Positions 15,885-26,248 of a stretch of 64,000 bases of DNA are shown here, one piece after another. Each line of letters starts with the position of its first letter. Within the stretch, counting starts at the first letter, position 1. Below the pieces are notes generated by a model that had not been told where the DNA came from, did no database searches, and was given only the letters and a program-made list of their open reading frames with translations. This DNA is from Mycobacterium sp. ITM-2016-00316 (GTDB taxonomy: Bacteria > Actinomycetota > Actinomycetes > Mycobacteriales > Mycobacteriaceae), in contig NZ_CP134398.1 of assembly GCF_002968335.2 (NCBI RefSeq), positions 310,001 through 374,000 on the forward strand, in the 5' to 3' direction. The position numbers were made by a program, and so were the translations under genes.

Positions 15885-17165
15885 GTGGACCAACACACTG
15901 CCGGCGGCCCGGTCGCGCAATCCGCAGCGGCGGTGGTCGGTCGACTTGCCGACAAGCTCGATGAGGTCACCGCCCGGACGCAGGCCGTCCTGATGGATGA
16001 GGTCTCCGACCTACGTGGTGACGCGCAGTTGGTGCAGTTGATGCGGGACAACGTCGCCGCGAACATCGACACGGTGTTCTCGGCGATCCGCCACGGCATT
16101 CCGGTCGAGCATGTCGAGGCGCCGACGGCCGCTCTGGAGTATGCGAGGCGGCTGGCGCAGCGGGACATAGCGGCCAACACCTTGGTGCGCGCTTACCGGA
16201 TCGGCCACCAGGAGGTGCTCAAGATCCTGCTCGAGGAGATCCGGACCTCCGAGCTCGATGCGCAGCACCGGCTGGACGTCTTCGATGAGATCCTCACGGT
16301 GACATTCCGCTATATCGATTGGATCAGTCAGCAGGTCCTCACCGTCCATCAGGACGAACACGGCCGGTGGCAGCAGAGCCGAAACCATCTGCGGGTAGCA
16401 GAGATTCGTGCCGTCTTGGCCGGCGATGACGATATCGACATCGACGCGGTCTCCACGGCTCTGCGCTACCCGCTGCGGTGGAACCACCTGGCGCTGGTGC
16501 TGTGGTGTGAGGAATCCGTTGACCAAGACGAACTGACCACCCTGGAACGCTATGCGCATGATTACGCCACGGCAGTGGGCGCCCGCGACCGCGCGCTGTT
16601 CGTCTCGGCGGACCGGCTGACCGGGTGGGCCTGGATACCGCTGGAGAACGACCATTTCGTGCCACCACCGGACACGGCGGGCACGTTGGTCAATATCGCT
16701 GCGGGCCAACTCCTTCCGGGCGTGGACGGGTTTCGCCGCTCCCACCGTCAGGCGCAGCTGGTGCGCGCGGTGATGACCGCGGCGGATGTTGCCCCCGGCC
16801 GGGTGGTCGGTGCCGGCGAGCCGGGACTCCTGCTGGCCGGTCTGGCCGGGGGGAATCTGGACGAGGCGCGGGTCTGGGTACGCGAGGTCCTGGGACCGCT
16901 GGCCACAGTCGACGACAGGGATGAGCGGCTCCGTGACACCCTGCGGGTGTTCTTACGGGCAGGATCGAGTTTCACGGCCGCCGCCGGGGAACTACACCTG
17001 CACTTCAATTCGGTGAAGTATCGGGTGGCGCGGGCGATCGAGCGCCGGGGCCGACCCATCGCCGATGACGTGCTCGACGTGGAAGTTGCTCTGCTGCTGT
17101 GTCATTGGTATGGCAACGCGGTGCTGACCTGCCACCTCAACACTAGCGGCGGCGTGGCCCGATAG
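15885..17165 (+). CDS. PucR/CdaR-type transcriptional regulator
   Basis: About 426 residues from GTG 15885 (AGGG about 10 nt upstream). The frame is open further back but runs across the divergent promoter. An N-terminal helical sensor of the RsbR/N-like type (VAANIDTVFSAIRHGIPVEHV, AANTLVRAYRIGHQEVL) is followed by a GGDEF-like CdaR middle part. A C-terminal helix-turn-helix (LRVFLRAGSSFTAAAGELHLHFNSV plus VKYRVARAIER) closes it. It is divergently placed to the desaturase fusion, which it most likely controls. Confidence 0.8.
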   Translation: MDQHTAGGPVAQSAAAVVGRLADKLDEVTARTQAVLMDEVSDLRGDAQLVQLMRDNVAANIDTVFSAIRHGIPVEHVEAPTAALEYARRLAQRDIAANTLVRAYRIGHQEVLKILLEEIRTSELDAQHRLDVFDEILTVTFRYIDWISQQVLTVHQDEHGRWQQSRNHLRVAEIRAVLAGDDDIDIDAVSTALRYPLRWNHLALVLWCEESVDQDELTTLERYAHDYATAVGARDRALFVSADRLTGWAWIPLENDHFVPPPDTAGTLVNIAAGQLLPGVDGFRRSHRQAQLVRAVMTAADVAPGRVVGAGEPGLLLAGLAGGNLDEARVWVREVLGPLATVDDRDERLRDTLRVFLRAGSSFTAAAGELHLHFNSVKYRVARAIERRGRPIADDVLDVEVALLLCHWYGNAVLTCHLNTSGGVAR

Positions 17166-17223
17166 TTTTGTACGCATGTCGGATTCGGCGTGGATGCACC
17201 CCGGCTTCGGTACCACGCTGCGG

Positions 17224-17661
17224 TCAGGTGATCGACCGCCCGGGCGCCTGCTGGGTGCGGATGAGTTCGATGAGCAGGCGGCGCAGTGCCGGTTCGTGGT
17301 CCCCGATCGCGGCGATCAGGGCAGGGTCGTTTCGCTCGCGTTCGAGCAGCGCCTCATACACTCGACGACCGGCCGGTGTACTCGTCACCGATTTGCGTCG
17401 CTCATCGCGGGGGTCGGTCTGGCGGCGGACATAGCCCAGGCGTTCGAGTCGTTCGATGGTGCGGCTGGCGGTCTGATCGGTCACCCGGCAGGCCCTGGCG
17501 ATCTCGCGTTGGGTCGCCGGCCCGGACGCCACCACGTGCAGGACGACCAGGCCCGCGCTGGACAGGTCGTACTCGCGCAGCACGTGTTCCCAGGACTGCT
17601 CGACGAGCCGGGCCGCCATCGAGAGCAGCCGCCCCGTCGGCCATCCATCGATGCCGTCCAT
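17224..17661 (-). CDS. MarR-family transcriptional regulator
   Basis: A 145-residue winged-helix protein. The core shows the pattern AGLVVLHVVASGPATQREI, CRVTDQTASRTIERLERLGYV and RRQTDPRDERRKSV, with the Asp-Arg wing (DPRDERR) that is diagnostic for MarR. The C-terminal helices serve dimerisation. It converges on the PucR-type gene and diverges from the TspO gene 94 bp away, which it may regulate. No clear palindrome was found between them. Confidence 0.9.
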   Translation of the reverse strand: MDGIDGWPTGRLLSMAARLVEQSWEHVLREYDLSSAGLVVLHVVASGPATQREIARACRVTDQTASRTIERLERLGYVRRQTDPRDERRKSVTSTPAGRRVYEALLERERNDPALIAAIGDHEPALRRLLIELIRTQQAPGRSIT

Positions 17662-17754
17662 CAGCGATGTATGCCTCTCGTCGGTCGAGCCATTTGCATT
17701 TTACTCAGCAGGCTGAACAATATAGGAGAGCCCCGACTCCAAGGATGGATGCAG

Positions 17755-18249
17755 ATGACCACCGAGACATCGACCACAGGCCGCTCCCAACACATTCCCG
17801 CACTTGTCGTTTCGCTAGTCGTCGTCGCCGTGGTCGCGGCGCTGGGCGGGTTCGCGTCGGCCGATGCCGCATCCGAGTACGGACAGCTGGCACAACCCAG
17901 TTGGGCCCCACCGTCCTTCCTGTTCGGCCCGGTGTGGACGGTCCTGTATGTGCTGATGGCGGTGGCGGCCTGGTTGATCTGGCGGGCGTACCCGCGGTGG
18001 AGCAATCCCGCGATCATCGTCTACGGCGTGCAACTCGCCCTCAACGTGGCCTGGTCACCGTTGTTCTTCGGGCTCGGCTGGCGCGGCCTCGCACTGGTCG
18101 ACATCGTGGCACTCGACGTCGCGGTCGCCGCCACGATCGCACTGTTCTGGAAGGTCAACCGCCTCGCGGCCGCGATGCTGATTCCCTACCTCGGGTGGGT
18201 GCTCTTCGCGACGGCACTGAACTACGCGGTGTGGTCGCTGAACACCTGA
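17755..18249 (+). CDS. TspO/MBR-family tryptophan-rich sensory protein
   Basis: A 164-residue five-helix membrane protein. Start is ATG 17755 with AAGG at 17741-17744. ATG 17749 is an alternative two codons earlier. The characteristic run YGQLAQPSWAPPSFLFGPVW then WTVLYVLMAVAAWLIW is followed by LNVAWSPLFFGLGWRGLA. TspO proteins bind porphyrins or cholesterol and modulate stress responses. Its last 28 bases overlap the end of the convergent permease gene. Confidence 0.9.
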   Translation: MTTETSTTGRSQHIPALVVSLVVVAVVAALGGFASADAASEYGQLAQPSWAPPSFLFGPVWTVLYVLMAVAAWLIWRAYPRWSNPAIIVYGVQLALNVAWSPLFFGLGWRGLALVDIVALDVAVAATIALFWKVNRLAAAMLIPYLGWVLFATALNYAVWSLNT

Positions 18250-19574
18250 GACGCGCCGAGGCGCCGGGTCGCCAGGAACAGGACGGCGCCCACGGCGAGC
18301 AGGACGGCAGCGAACAGCCAGACCTTCGCGGACTGCTGGGTCAACAGCAGCAGGCACGATGCCACACCCAGCACCGGCACCGCCGTCCACACCCGGAAAT
18401 GCGGATGATCCACGGTGTCCCGCCGCAGCACCAGGACCGCGACGTTGGTCGAGATGAACACGAACAACAGCAGCAGCACCACCGTCTCCGCCAAGGTCGA
18501 CAGATCGCCGACCAACGTGAGCAGCATCGCCACGACGGTCGTTCCCACGATCGCGACCCACGGCGTGCGGCGTTGCGGCAGAACGTAACCCAATTGTGGG
18601 GGCAGTAGACCGTGCTCTGCCATGCCGAATGCCAACCGACTCGACATGATCATGGTGAGCAGGGCGCCGTTGGCCACCGCCACCAATGCGATGGCGCTGA
18701 ACGCCCATGCGGGAACCCCGAGGCCGGACGCCGAGACGACGTCGAGCAGGGGACCGCTGGACCGGGACAATTCTTCAGGTGACAACACTGCGGCGCTCGC
18801 GAGGCCCACCAGGACGTAGATGACTCCCGCGGTGATCAGCGAGGCGAACAGCGCCCTCGGGTAGACCTTGCTCGGATCACGGATCTCCTCAACGACATTG
18901 GCCGAGGTTTCGAATCCGACAAACGAGTAGTAGGCGATGATCGCGCCGCCCAGGATCGCCAGGGCCGGCGTCGTGTCCGCCGGGAACTCCACGACTCGCC
19001 CGAGGTCACCGCGGCCCCGGCCGACCATCACCGCACCCGCGACGATCACGATCAGCAGGCCGGTCAATTCGATGACGGTCAGGACCACGTTGCTTTTCAG
19101 CGATTCGCTGATCCCGCGGGCGTTGAGCGCCGCGACCAGCCCGAGAAACACTACGGCCGCCGGTATCGCCGGCACATCGATGAACGTGGCGAGGTAGTCC
19201 CCGGCGAAGGCGAGTGACAGTCCCGCCGCGCTGGTCACGCCCGCGGCGAGCATGCAGAAGCCGACCAGGAACGATACCAGTGGACGACGGAAGGCACGCT
19301 CCGCGAAGACCGCTGCACCACCGGCTTTCGGGTACTTGGTGACCAGCTCGGCATACGAACCCGCGGTCAGCAGCGCCAACAGGAGCGCTGCCAGCAGCGG
19401 CACCCACAATGCGCCGCCGACCTCGCCGGCCAGTACCCCCATCAAGGCATAGATCCCCGCCCCGAGGACGTCGCCGAGGATGAACAGGAACAACAGCGGA
19501 CCGGTGATCTTGCGGGCGAGCTTGCCCTCGGCCGGTGCGCCTTGCGGCGCATGCGCCATGGCCTCCGATGTCAT
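18222..19574 (-). CDS. APC-superfamily amino-acid permease
   Basis: A 450-residue transporter from ATG 19574 (MTSEAMAHAP), chosen because GGAGGCAGGG precedes it. The family start ITGPLLFLFILGDVLGAGIY with the GAGIY motif in helix 1 is followed by about twelve hydrophobic helices, including YYSFVGFETSANVVEEI (helix 6). It probably takes up an amino acid or polyamine. The 3' end overlaps the TspO gene by 28 bp on the opposite strand, a tight convergent arrangement without a terminator. Confidence 0.88.
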   Translation of the reverse strand: MTSEAMAHAPQGAPAEGKLARKITGPLLFLFILGDVLGAGIYALMGVLAGEVGGALWVPLLAALLLALLTAGSYAELVTKYPKAGGAAVFAERAFRRPLVSFLVGFCMLAAGVTSAAGLSLAFAGDYLATFIDVPAIPAAVVFLGLVAALNARGISESLKSNVVLTVIELTGLLIVIVAGAVMVGRGRGDLGRVVEFPADTTPALAILGGAIIAYYSFVGFETSANVVEEIRDPSKVYPRALFASLITAGVIYVLVGLASAAVLSPEELSRSSGPLLDVVSASGLGVPAWAFSAIALVAVANGALLTMIMSSRLAFGMAEHGLLPPQLGYVLPQRRTPWVAIVGTTVVAMLLTLVGDLSTLAETVVLLLLFVFISTNVAVLVLRRDTVDHPHFRVWTAVPVLGVASCLLLLTQQSAKVWLFAAVLLAVGAVLFLATRRLGASQVFSDHTA

Positions 19575-19736
19575 CCCTGCCTCCGTGCGAACCGATGTTG
19601 TGATGATGCGGTGTACCCCGCGGAGACCGATCGCACGCAGACCGCGGGGTGGGAAAATATTCAATTTCGCGACCCACGGAGTCGCGCCTACCCTGGGTAG
19701 CCGCGCTAACTATGTGCGGCCATCCAGGGAGTGTGC

Positions 19737-21167
19737 ATGAGTACCCGAACAGCAACGCAGCCGAAAGCACCGCCCAGCGCGAGCGTCATCATCGCGCTGC
19801 TGGTGTTCTCGGCGTTCGTCATGATCCTCAACGAGACGATCATGAGCGTTGCGCTGCCCGTGCTGATCGTCGATCTGGAGATCGCCGCCCGCACCGCGCA
19901 ATGGCTGACCAGTGGCTTCCTGCTCACCATGGCCGTGGTGATCCCGATGTCGGGATCACTGTTGCAGCGCTTCCCGGTTCGGGTCATCTTCGTGGCGTCG
20001 ATGTCGCTGTTCTGTGCGGGCACCCTGGTCTGCGCACTGGCGCCCGGCTTCGCCGTCCTGCTGGCCGGACGCATCGTGCAGGCGTGCGGCACCGCGGTGA
20101 TGGTGCCGCTGCTGATGACGACGGTCATGAAGTTGATCCCCGCCGAACGTCGCGGGCAGACCATGGGCACCATCTCGATCGTCATCGCCGTCGCACCCGC
20201 GGTGGGGCCCACCCTGTCCGGTTTCATCCTCGGCTCACTGAACTGGCGCTGGATGTTCTGGATCGTGCTGCCCATCGCCCTGCTCGGACTCGCCGCCGGG
20301 TGGATGTGGCTGCGCGTCGCCGATGAGCGGGAACAACCCACCCGCATCGATCCTGTCTCGGTGCCGCTTTCGGCGATCGCATTCGCGGGCTTGGTGTTCG
20401 GACTCTCGGAACTGGGCGCGCCCGGGCACGGCGGACAGGCCGTACCGGCGTGGGTGCCGCTGGGCGCCGGTGCGGTCGCGATGGTGCTGTTCGGCGCACG
20501 GCAGCTGCGGTTGCAACGCGATGATCGCGCGTTCCTGGATCTGCGGCCGTTCACCTACCGGCGGTTCTCGGTCTCGGTGGGACTGGTGGTCATCGGATTC
20601 ACCGGGCTGTTCGGCGCGATCATCATGGTGCCGCTCTACGTACAGGACGTACTCGGGAAGAGCGCCTTGGTGGCCGGGCTGACGAGCCTGCCGGGCGGAC
20701 TGCTGATGGGCATGGCGGGTCCGCTGGTCGGGCGAGTGTACGACCGGCACGGGGCGCGACGGCTGGTCGTTCCCGGTTCGGTCCTGCTGTTCCTGTCGCT
20801 GTGTGGCTTCGCGCTGCTGTCGACGGCCACGCCGGTCTGGGAACTCGTTGTCCTGCAGACGATCATGATGGTGGGACTGTCGATGATGTTCACCCCGCTG
20901 ATGACCGATGCGCTCAGCGCCCTGCCCGACCGGCTGTACTCCCACGGCAGCGCCATCATGACGACCCTGCAACAGGTCGCGGGCGCAGCCGGCACCGCAC
21001 TGTTCGTCACGGTCATGGCCAAGGCGTCCGCCTCGGGTGGCGCACCGGATATGCCCGGCGTGCATGCGGCCTTCGTGGCCGCTGCGATGATCGGCGCAGT
21101 CGCCGTGGTCCTGGCGTTCTTCACCGCGACGCGCCCGCTTCCGGCCGGCGGCACGCCGACCCGCTAG
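19737..21167 (+). CDS. MFS drug-resistance transporter (DHA2 type)
   Basis: A 476-residue, 14-helix exporter from ATG 19737, with AGGGAG five bases upstream. GTG 19731 is possible. Motif C-like VAPAVGPTLSGFILG in helix 5 and the early LNETIMSVALPVLIVDL segment are typical of DHA2/EmrB proteins. Conserved basic loop residues (GRVYDRHGARR) follow. Role: likely proton-driven export of a toxic compound. The intergenic promoter lies between it and the divergent permease. Confidence 0.9.
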   Translation: MSTRTATQPKAPPSASVIIALLVFSAFVMILNETIMSVALPVLIVDLEIAARTAQWLTSGFLLTMAVVIPMSGSLLQRFPVRVIFVASMSLFCAGTLVCALAPGFAVLLAGRIVQACGTAVMVPLLMTTVMKLIPAERRGQTMGTISIVIAVAPAVGPTLSGFILGSLNWRWMFWIVLPIALLGLAAGWMWLRVADEREQPTRIDPVSVPLSAIAFAGLVFGLSELGAPGHGGQAVPAWVPLGAGAVAMVLFGARQLRLQRDDRAFLDLRPFTYRRFSVSVGLVVIGFTGLFGAIIMVPLYVQDVLGKSALVAGLTSLPGGLLMGMAGPLVGRVYDRHGARRLVVPGSVLLFLSLCGFALLSTATPVWELVVLQTIMMVGLSMMFTPLMTDALSALPDRLYSHGSAIMTTLQQVAGAAGTALFVTVMAKASASGGAPDMPGVHAAFVAAAMIGAVAVVLAFFTATRPLPAGGTPTR

Positions 21168-21173
21168 CGTCCG

Positions 21174-21656
21174 TCACGCGAGCCGGCGGTCGTCGTCCTG
21201 TTCGGGCTCGGCGGCATCGGCGGGACGTGCCGCGATGTGGTCCCAGTGCAGCCGCACCTCGGTGCCGGTGGCCGTTGCGTCGACCGCGGCGCTGTCGGTG
21301 AGCGCTCGCATCAGTATCAGCCCGCGGCCCCGCGCGGGGTTCGGCGCCGTCGAGGGCTCCTTCGCGCGCCAGCGGCCCTCGTCGGTGATCCACACCGTCA
21401 GCGTGGCCAGCTGCGGATCGTATTCGGCGCGGGCATGCATCAGTCCCGGCTCCGGGGCGTCGAGGTAGGCGTGTTCGGCCGCGTTCGCCAGCGCCTCGTT
21501 GACGGCGAGAACGATGTCGCTGGTCTTCTCCGCGTCCACGCTCAGGGACTGGGCCAGCCAGGCGGCGAAGTCCTCGCGGATCTGCACGGCATGCACCATC
21601 GTGGCAACGACTCCGGGGCGGGAGAATCCCGCGCGCTGCTGTGCTCGATCACCCAT
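21174..21656 (-). CDS. RsbW-like anti-sigma ATP-binding protein
   Basis: A 160-residue GHKL ATPase. The N box is VLAVNEALANAAEHAYLD, the G1 box region is WITDEGRWR, and the G2 box is RGRGLILMRALTDS. That is the pattern of RsbW/SpoIIAB-type kinases, which phosphorylate anti-anti-sigma factors and sequester stress sigma factors. No anti-anti-sigma gene is adjacent. The PAS-PP2C phosphatase at 26249-27415 could act on the same circuit. Start is ATG 21656. Confidence 0.8.
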   Translation of the reverse strand: MGDRAQQRAGFSRPGVVATMVHAVQIREDFAAWLAQSLSVDAEKTSDIVLAVNEALANAAEHAYLDAPEPGLMHARAEYDPQLATLTVWITDEGRWRAKEPSTAPNPARGRGLILMRALTDSAAVDATATGTEVRLHWDHIAARPADAAEPEQDDDRRLA

Positions 21657-21779
21657 GACACCCGGACTTTACCCAGTTTGGGCGACGTTCATTCGTGACG
21701 CGGATAACAACTCTGCACAGCATGGCAAACATATTGGGTACCAGCGGTATCACCGGTCGCGCTGACGCATGATGGACAC

Positions 21780-22208
21780 ATGGCAACTGATTCGCTGAGC
21801 GAGGACGTCATCAGATTTCTGTCGACGGGCACCCGGACCGGCAAGCTCGGGTACGTCGCGGCCGACGGCCGCCCCCTGATCGCTCCCGTCTGGTTCCTGG
21901 TGGAGGACGGCCGGCTGGTCTTCAACACGGGCGCGAACACCGCCAAAGGCCGGGCTCTGCAACGTGATCCTCGGGTGGTGCTCGTCGTCGACGATGAGCA
22001 CCCGCCGTTCTCCTTCGTCCAGGTGCAGGGCACGGCCGAGCTCAGCGAGAACGACCCGGATCTGCGCGGCACCGCCACCCGGATCGCGGCGCGCTACATG
22101 GGAGCGGAGCGCGCCGACGAGTACGGCGCACGCAATGGCGTCCCCGGGGAACTGGTCGTGCGCATCACGCCACGTAAGGTCATCTCCGCCTTCGACGTCG
22201 CCGACTGA
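21780..22208 (+). CDS. PPOX-class F420-dependent enzyme
   Basis: A 142-residue split-barrel flavin/F420-binding protein. Residues LSTGTRTGKLGYVAADGRPL, IAPVWFLVEDGRLVFNTG and the phosphate-binding stretch ANTAKGRALQRDPRVVL are the standard PPOX-type pattern with the Lys-Gly-Arg cofactor loop. Many mycobacterial members reduce substrates with F420H2. It stands alone on the plus strand. Confidence 0.85.
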   Translation: MATDSLSEDVIRFLSTGTRTGKLGYVAADGRPLIAPVWFLVEDGRLVFNTGANTAKGRALQRDPRVVLVVDDEHPPFSFVQVQGTAELSENDPDLRGTATRIAARYMGAERADEYGARNGVPGELVVRITPRKVISAFDVAD

Positions 22209-22319
22209 CCGGCGATCGGCAACTCTCTGTAGCGTTGGTCGTGCGGAAGTTTCCGTGCAGGGCATAACGGCAATACACCGACGGCGGGCTGCGGCTACGC
22301 GAGACCTGGGAGGAGTCAG

Positions 22320-24611
22320 ATGTCGACACACGCGGCCGAGCCGTCGCAACCTGCCGCCACGTCATCAGATCCCAAACCCGAAGAGCAGGCCAACGAGCCC
22401 GCGGAGATCACCTTCGACGAGCACCTGCATCCGGCACGCCCGAAAGTACTGCGATTCCGCCCCAGGGTGCGCACCCCGTTCGTGCGGCGCTCGCTGGCCC
22501 AGGACGGTCCCCCGACCGGTGAAAACCACGCCTATGTCTCGTGGTTGCTGTCACAGTCGATGCTTGCCGACGCCAACGAGATCAGCCAGCAGTTCTCCGG
22601 ACAGGGTTCGATGTGGCAGAACCCCTTCGCCCGGCCCAACCCGCGGACCGCGGTGGAGACCGCGTCGGTGTGGTTCACCGCCTACCCGCTGTCGCTGATC
22701 ACCCGCTCCGACGAGTCGTTCCTCAAGGCGATGTCCGATGAATCATTGTGGAAGGCCTTCGCGGAGATCGGTATCCAGGCGGTGCACACCGGTCCGGTGA
22801 AACGGGCCGGCGGTATCTCGGGCTGGCAGCTCACCCCGAGTGTGGACGGCCACTTCGACCGCATCAGCACACAGATCGACCCGGCCTTCGGATCCGAGGA
22901 CGAATTCCGGCAGATGTGCGGAACCGCCAACTGGTACGGCGGCACGATCATCGATGACATCGTGCCGGGCCACACCGGCAAAGGGGCGGACTTCCGGCTC
23001 GCCGAGATGAAGTACGCCGACTACCCGGGCATCTACCACATGGTGGATATCGATCCGCGCGACTGGGAGCATCTGCCGAATGTTCCCGAGGGCGCGGATT
23101 CGGTGAATTGCGATGCCGCGACCGAGGATTGGCTCGACAAGGCCGGCTACATCATCGGCCGCCTGCAGCGCGTCATCTTCTACGCCGAGGGCATCAAGGA
23201 GACCAACTGGAGCGTGACCCGCCCGATCGTCGGCGTGGACGGTGTCGAGCGGCGCTGGGTGTACCTGCACTACTTCAAGGATGGCCAGCCGTCCATCAAC
23301 TGGCTTGATCCCAGCTTCGCGGGGATGCGGCTGGTGATCGGTGACGCGCTGCATTCGCTATCCGACCTGGGTACCGGTGGTCTGCGCCTGGACGCCAATG
23401 GATTCCTCGGCGCCGAGAAGTCCTCGGAGGACGACGTCGGCTGGTCAGAGGGTCACCCGCTGTCGCAGGCCGCGAACCAGTTCATCGGCAGCATGGTGCG
23501 CAAGCTCGGTGGGTTCACCTTCCAGGAGCTCAATCTCACCATCGACGACATCCGTGAGAACAGCATCGCCGGCCCCGACCTGTCCTATGACTTCATCAAC
23601 AGGCCCGCCTACCACCACGCGCTGGCCACCGCCGACACCGAGTTCCTCCGGCTGACCCTGCGCACCACGCTGGAGACGGAGATCGATCCGGCCTCGCTGG
23701 TGCACGCCATGCAGAACCATGACGAACTGACCTACGAACTCGTGCACTGGTCGGCCGGGCATCGCGACGACATCTACACCTACAAGGGCCACGAAGTCAC
23801 CGGCGAGGAACTCGGACACAGCGTGCGCACCGACCTGATCGAGGCGCTCACCGGTCCCGACGCCCCGTACAACCTGGTGTTCACCACCAACGGCATCGCC
23901 TGCACGACGGCGACCGTGATCGCGGCGACACTGGGGATATCCGACCTCGACCAGATCACCGATATCGATCCCATCCGGCGTGCGCATCTGCTGCTCGCGA
24001 TGTTCAACGCCCTGCAACCGGGCGTGTTCGCTCTCTCGGGATGGGACCTGTGCGGCATGCTGACGCTCCCGCCCGGTGATGTGAGCGAACTGCTCCGTGG
24101 CGGGGACACCCGGTGGATCCATCGCGCCGCGCATGACCTGATGGGTGTGAACCCCGATGCCCGACACTCCAGTGCCGGGATGCCGCGCGGCACAAGTCTT
24201 TACGGATCCATCCCGGACCAGCTGGTCAACGAGGCCAGCTTCCTGCGGCAGCTGCAGGCGATTCTCGCCGTGCGGACGCATTTCGGTATCGCCACCAGCA
24301 CCCAGGTGGACATCCCGGAGGTGTCGCACCGCGGCATGCTGGTCATGGTCCATCAGCTGGCAGATCCGCACCAGCTGCAACTGACGGTGCTCAATTTCGC
24401 CAACGCCGATATCGCCGGGACGGTGCGTTCGGAGTTCCTGCCACCGGATGCCGTCGTCTCGGACATGTTCAGCGGTAAAGAGATCGCCCACGTCGATGAC
24501 CTGCACAGCTTCACCGTGGAGATGCCGGCGCACCACGGGATGTCGCTGTTGGTGGAGCGGCCGGTCGCCGAAGATCCCGCCGACCGACCGGACGATCAGG
24601 GCAGGGCGTAG
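22320..24611 (+). CDS. TreS-like GH13 maltose alpha-D-glucosyltransferase
   Basis: A 763-residue GH13 enzyme with an N-terminal Pro/Glu-rich extension of about 50 residues. Catalytic pieces are all visible: nucleophile Asp358 in GLRLDANGF, acid/base Glu403 in FQELNL, and the third acid Asp468 in [10 protein letters not shown]. The NHDE form is typical of trehalose synthase-type enzymes, which interconvert maltose and trehalose. It is longer than and diverged from the usual mycobacterial TreS, so it may be a paralogue. It overlaps the next, convergent gene by 16 bp. Confidence 0.8.
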   Translation: MSTHAAEPSQPAATSSDPKPEEQANEPAEITFDEHLHPARPKVLRFRPRVRTPFVRRSLAQDGPPTGENHAYVSWLLSQSMLADANEISQQFSGQGSMWQNPFARPNPRTAVETASVWFTAYPLSLITRSDESFLKAMSDESLWKAFAEIGIQAVHTGPVKRAGGISGWQLTPSVDGHFDRISTQIDPAFGSEDEFRQMCGTANWYGGTIIDDIVPGHTGKGADFRLAEMKYADYPGIYHMVDIDPRDWEHLPNVPEGADSVNCDAATEDWLDKAGYIIGRLQRVIFYAEGIKETNWSVTRPIVGVDGVERRWVYLHYFKDGQPSINWLDPSFAGMRLVIGDALHSLSDLGTGGLRLDANGFLGAEKSSEDDVGWSEGHPLSQAANQFIGSMVRKLGGFTFQELNLTIDDIRENSIAGPDLSYDFINRPAYHHALATADTEFLRLTLRTTLETEIDPASLVHAMQNHDELTYELVHWSAGHRDDIYTYKGHEVTGEELGHSVRTDLIEALTGPDAPYNLVFTTNGIACTTATVIAATLGISDLDQITDIDPIRRAHLLLAMFNALQPGVFALSGWDLCGMLTLPPGDVSELLRGGDTRWIHRAAHDLMGVNPDARHSSAGMPRGTSLYGSIPDQLVNEASFLRQLQAILAVRTHFGIATSTQVDIPEVSHRGMLVMVHQLADPHQLQLTVLNFANADIAGTVRSEFLPPDAVVSDMFSGKEIAHVDDLHSFTVEMPAHHGMSLLVERPVAEDPADRPDDQGRA

Positions 24612-25045
24612 TCCATCGGGGGGCCGTTGAGGTCGGCGGCATCGCGGTGCACGACGGTGGTGGCGAGGTTGTCCCCGCCGCGGATCACCCCGATGATGGA
24701 CACCTCGTCATGGAGTGTGAAACGTTCGGCAGTGCCGCCCAGTTGGCTACCGGCTGCGGTGATGCCGTGCGTCTGATCGTCGATGCGATACGTTCGCGCC
24801 ACCCCGTCGGGCCCCTGTGCGGTCAACGAATCGGGTGAGATGGCGACCACCCGGCCTTCTTGGGTGACGGGTGTCGTGGCGGCCACGGGGGCGGGAGCGG
24901 GCCGTGACGCCGCGACACCGGAGTCCATCAGGTGCATGAGGAGCGCGGTGATGACGGCGGCGAATGCGACTGCGAAGGAAATCGACAGGCTGAGCACGGT
25001 GGTGTGCGGTGTGCTGCGTGCGTGCCTTCCGGGTCCAGTGCCCAT
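24596..25045 (-). CDS. Small membrane-anchored protein, unknown
   Basis: A 149-residue protein from ATG 25045, with AGGGCAGGAC directly upstream. The longer ORF upstream (to 25519) is the shadow of the hydrolase gene. One membrane segment ([21 protein letters not shown]) anchors a periplasmic domain. That domain shows a repeated beta pattern: [53 protein letters not shown]. This resembles DUF5666-like small beta-barrels. It converges on the TreS-like gene. Confidence 0.6.
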   Translation of the reverse strand: MGTGPGRHARSTPHTTVLSLSISFAVAFAAVITALLMHLMDSGVAASRPAPAPVAATTPVTQEGRVVAISPDSLTAQGPDGVARTYRIDDQTHGITAAGSQLGGTAERFTLHDEVSIIGVIRGGDNLATTVVHRDAADLNGPPMDYALP

Positions 25046-25148
25046 GTCCTGCCCTCTCGTCCGTTGCCGTGCGGTTACCCGGCGACTCGGGCGGAGTAAA
25101 CGCACCGCAGACGACGAGGTCGCCCTTCGGCCGAGCACGCGCGCGGAG

Positions 25149-25820
25149 CTAGGCGTTGTACGCCACCGCGGCGATATGCGTGGCGACCGCACGGGCGACG
25201 ACCGCGGTGGCGGGGTCGTCGTCCGCTTCGTACCGGTCGGCGGCGGCGTCATAGCGAGCCCCGGCGATCGATCCGTGGTCGGCCGCGACCTCGACGATGT
25301 CGGCCGGCCACTCCAGCGCGCGCAGGCCGGCGGCGAACTCGACGGCGGCTGATGCGGGCACCACATCATCGCGCTCGCCGACCAGCAGGCTGAACGGCGT
25401 CCGCACGCCGGCGTCAGGGACGGCGCGCAGGACCGGACCGCCAGAGATCGGATCGTCCACCATGAACGCCCCGCCCAGGCAAACCGTATGCGCGACAGCG
25501 ACATCGAACTCTTGCGCACGCAGCGTCAACCCGGCCGCGGCGACACCGCCCAGCGACCAGCCGACGAGCACGAGATCGGCGCCGGCGCTGTGTGTGTGCG
25601 CGAATCGCGCCGAGTCCAGCAGGTCCGCACGCCCACCGTCGGTGGCGTGCGAATCCCAGTCCGGGGCGATCACCCCGACTCCGTGCTCGGCGACGGCTTC
25701 GGCGAGCACGCGGACCGCGGCCCGGGAGTCGGTCTGCGTACCGTGCCACAGCAGGACGGTGGGCCGCGACGGCTCACCGTAGAGGTCGGCCCACCGGCCG
25801 GGGGCGTACTCGACCGGCAT
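25149..25820 (-). CDS. Alpha/beta-hydrolase (dienelactone-hydrolase-like fold)
   Basis: A 223-residue protein. The oxyanion block TVLLWHGTQTDSRA, the nucleophile elbow VLVGWSLGGVAAA, the Asp region VGERDDVVPASAA and His in AADHGSIAG define the triad. Start ATG 25820 overlaps the stop of the upstream small gene as TGATG, so translation is coupled. The longer reading to 25859 is rejected. Substrate unknown. Confidence 0.8.
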   Translation of the reverse strand: MPVEYAPGRWADLYGEPSRPTVLLWHGTQTDSRAAVRVLAEAVAEHGVGVIAPDWDSHATDGGRADLLDSARFAHTHSAGADLVLVGWSLGGVAAAGLTLRAQEFDVAVAHTVCLGGAFMVDDPISGGPVLRAVPDAGVRTPFSLLVGERDDVVPASAAVEFAAGLRALEWPADIVEVAADHGSIAGARYDAAADRYEADDDPATAVVARAVATHIAAVAYNA

Positions 25821-26071
25821 CACGATGAGTGCGGCGTGGGACTCTGCGCCGACTCCCACTTCGACTCCAGAGAACGCTTCACCGGCTCACCGGCGGCGAT
25901 GGTGAGCTGGAACGTCTCGCCGTCGTCGCCTTCGAAGGTGACCAGGTAACCGGATTCGGTCTCTTCCTTGTGGACCACTTTGTAGGCCAGCTCGCCGGTG
26001 CCACGATCGAGGGCGACGATGTCGCCGGGGGCCACGGCGTCGATGCGACCGTCAACAGAAGATTCAGACAT
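25820..26071 (-). CDS. Small SH3-like protein, unknown
   Basis: An 83-residue acidic protein from ATG 26071 (MSESSVDGRI). The sequence VAPGDIVALDRGTGELAYKV, HKEETESGYLVTFEGDDGETF looks like a compact beta barrel (SH3-like) as in small mycobacterial DUF1918/DUF1918-like proteins. It is coupled by TGATG to the downstream alpha/beta-hydrolase gene. No known function. Confidence 0.6.
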   Translation of the reverse strand: MSESSVDGRIDAVAPGDIVALDRGTGELAYKVVHKEETESGYLVTFEGDDGETFQLTIAAGEPVKRSLESKWESAQSPTPHSS

Positions 26072-26248
26072 GCCTGGGTCGGTAGCCACATCGGCGCCGC
26101 TGCAAACACGTCCCTGATGAAGAGCGGGTCCCAATCTTGAGGTTTCAGGCGTACGGTCATAGGTGCCGAGGGTGGAATGGTTGCTTCAGTACCCGGAGTT
26201 CAGGTGACGTGTCGGATGCAACCGTGAGGTTCAAAAACCAGCCTCGGC

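Noticed and set aside
21657..21779. GGGTA sequences near the RsbW-like gene as SigF-type promoters
   Set aside because: No matching GTTT element was found at the proper distance, so the call would rest on five bases.
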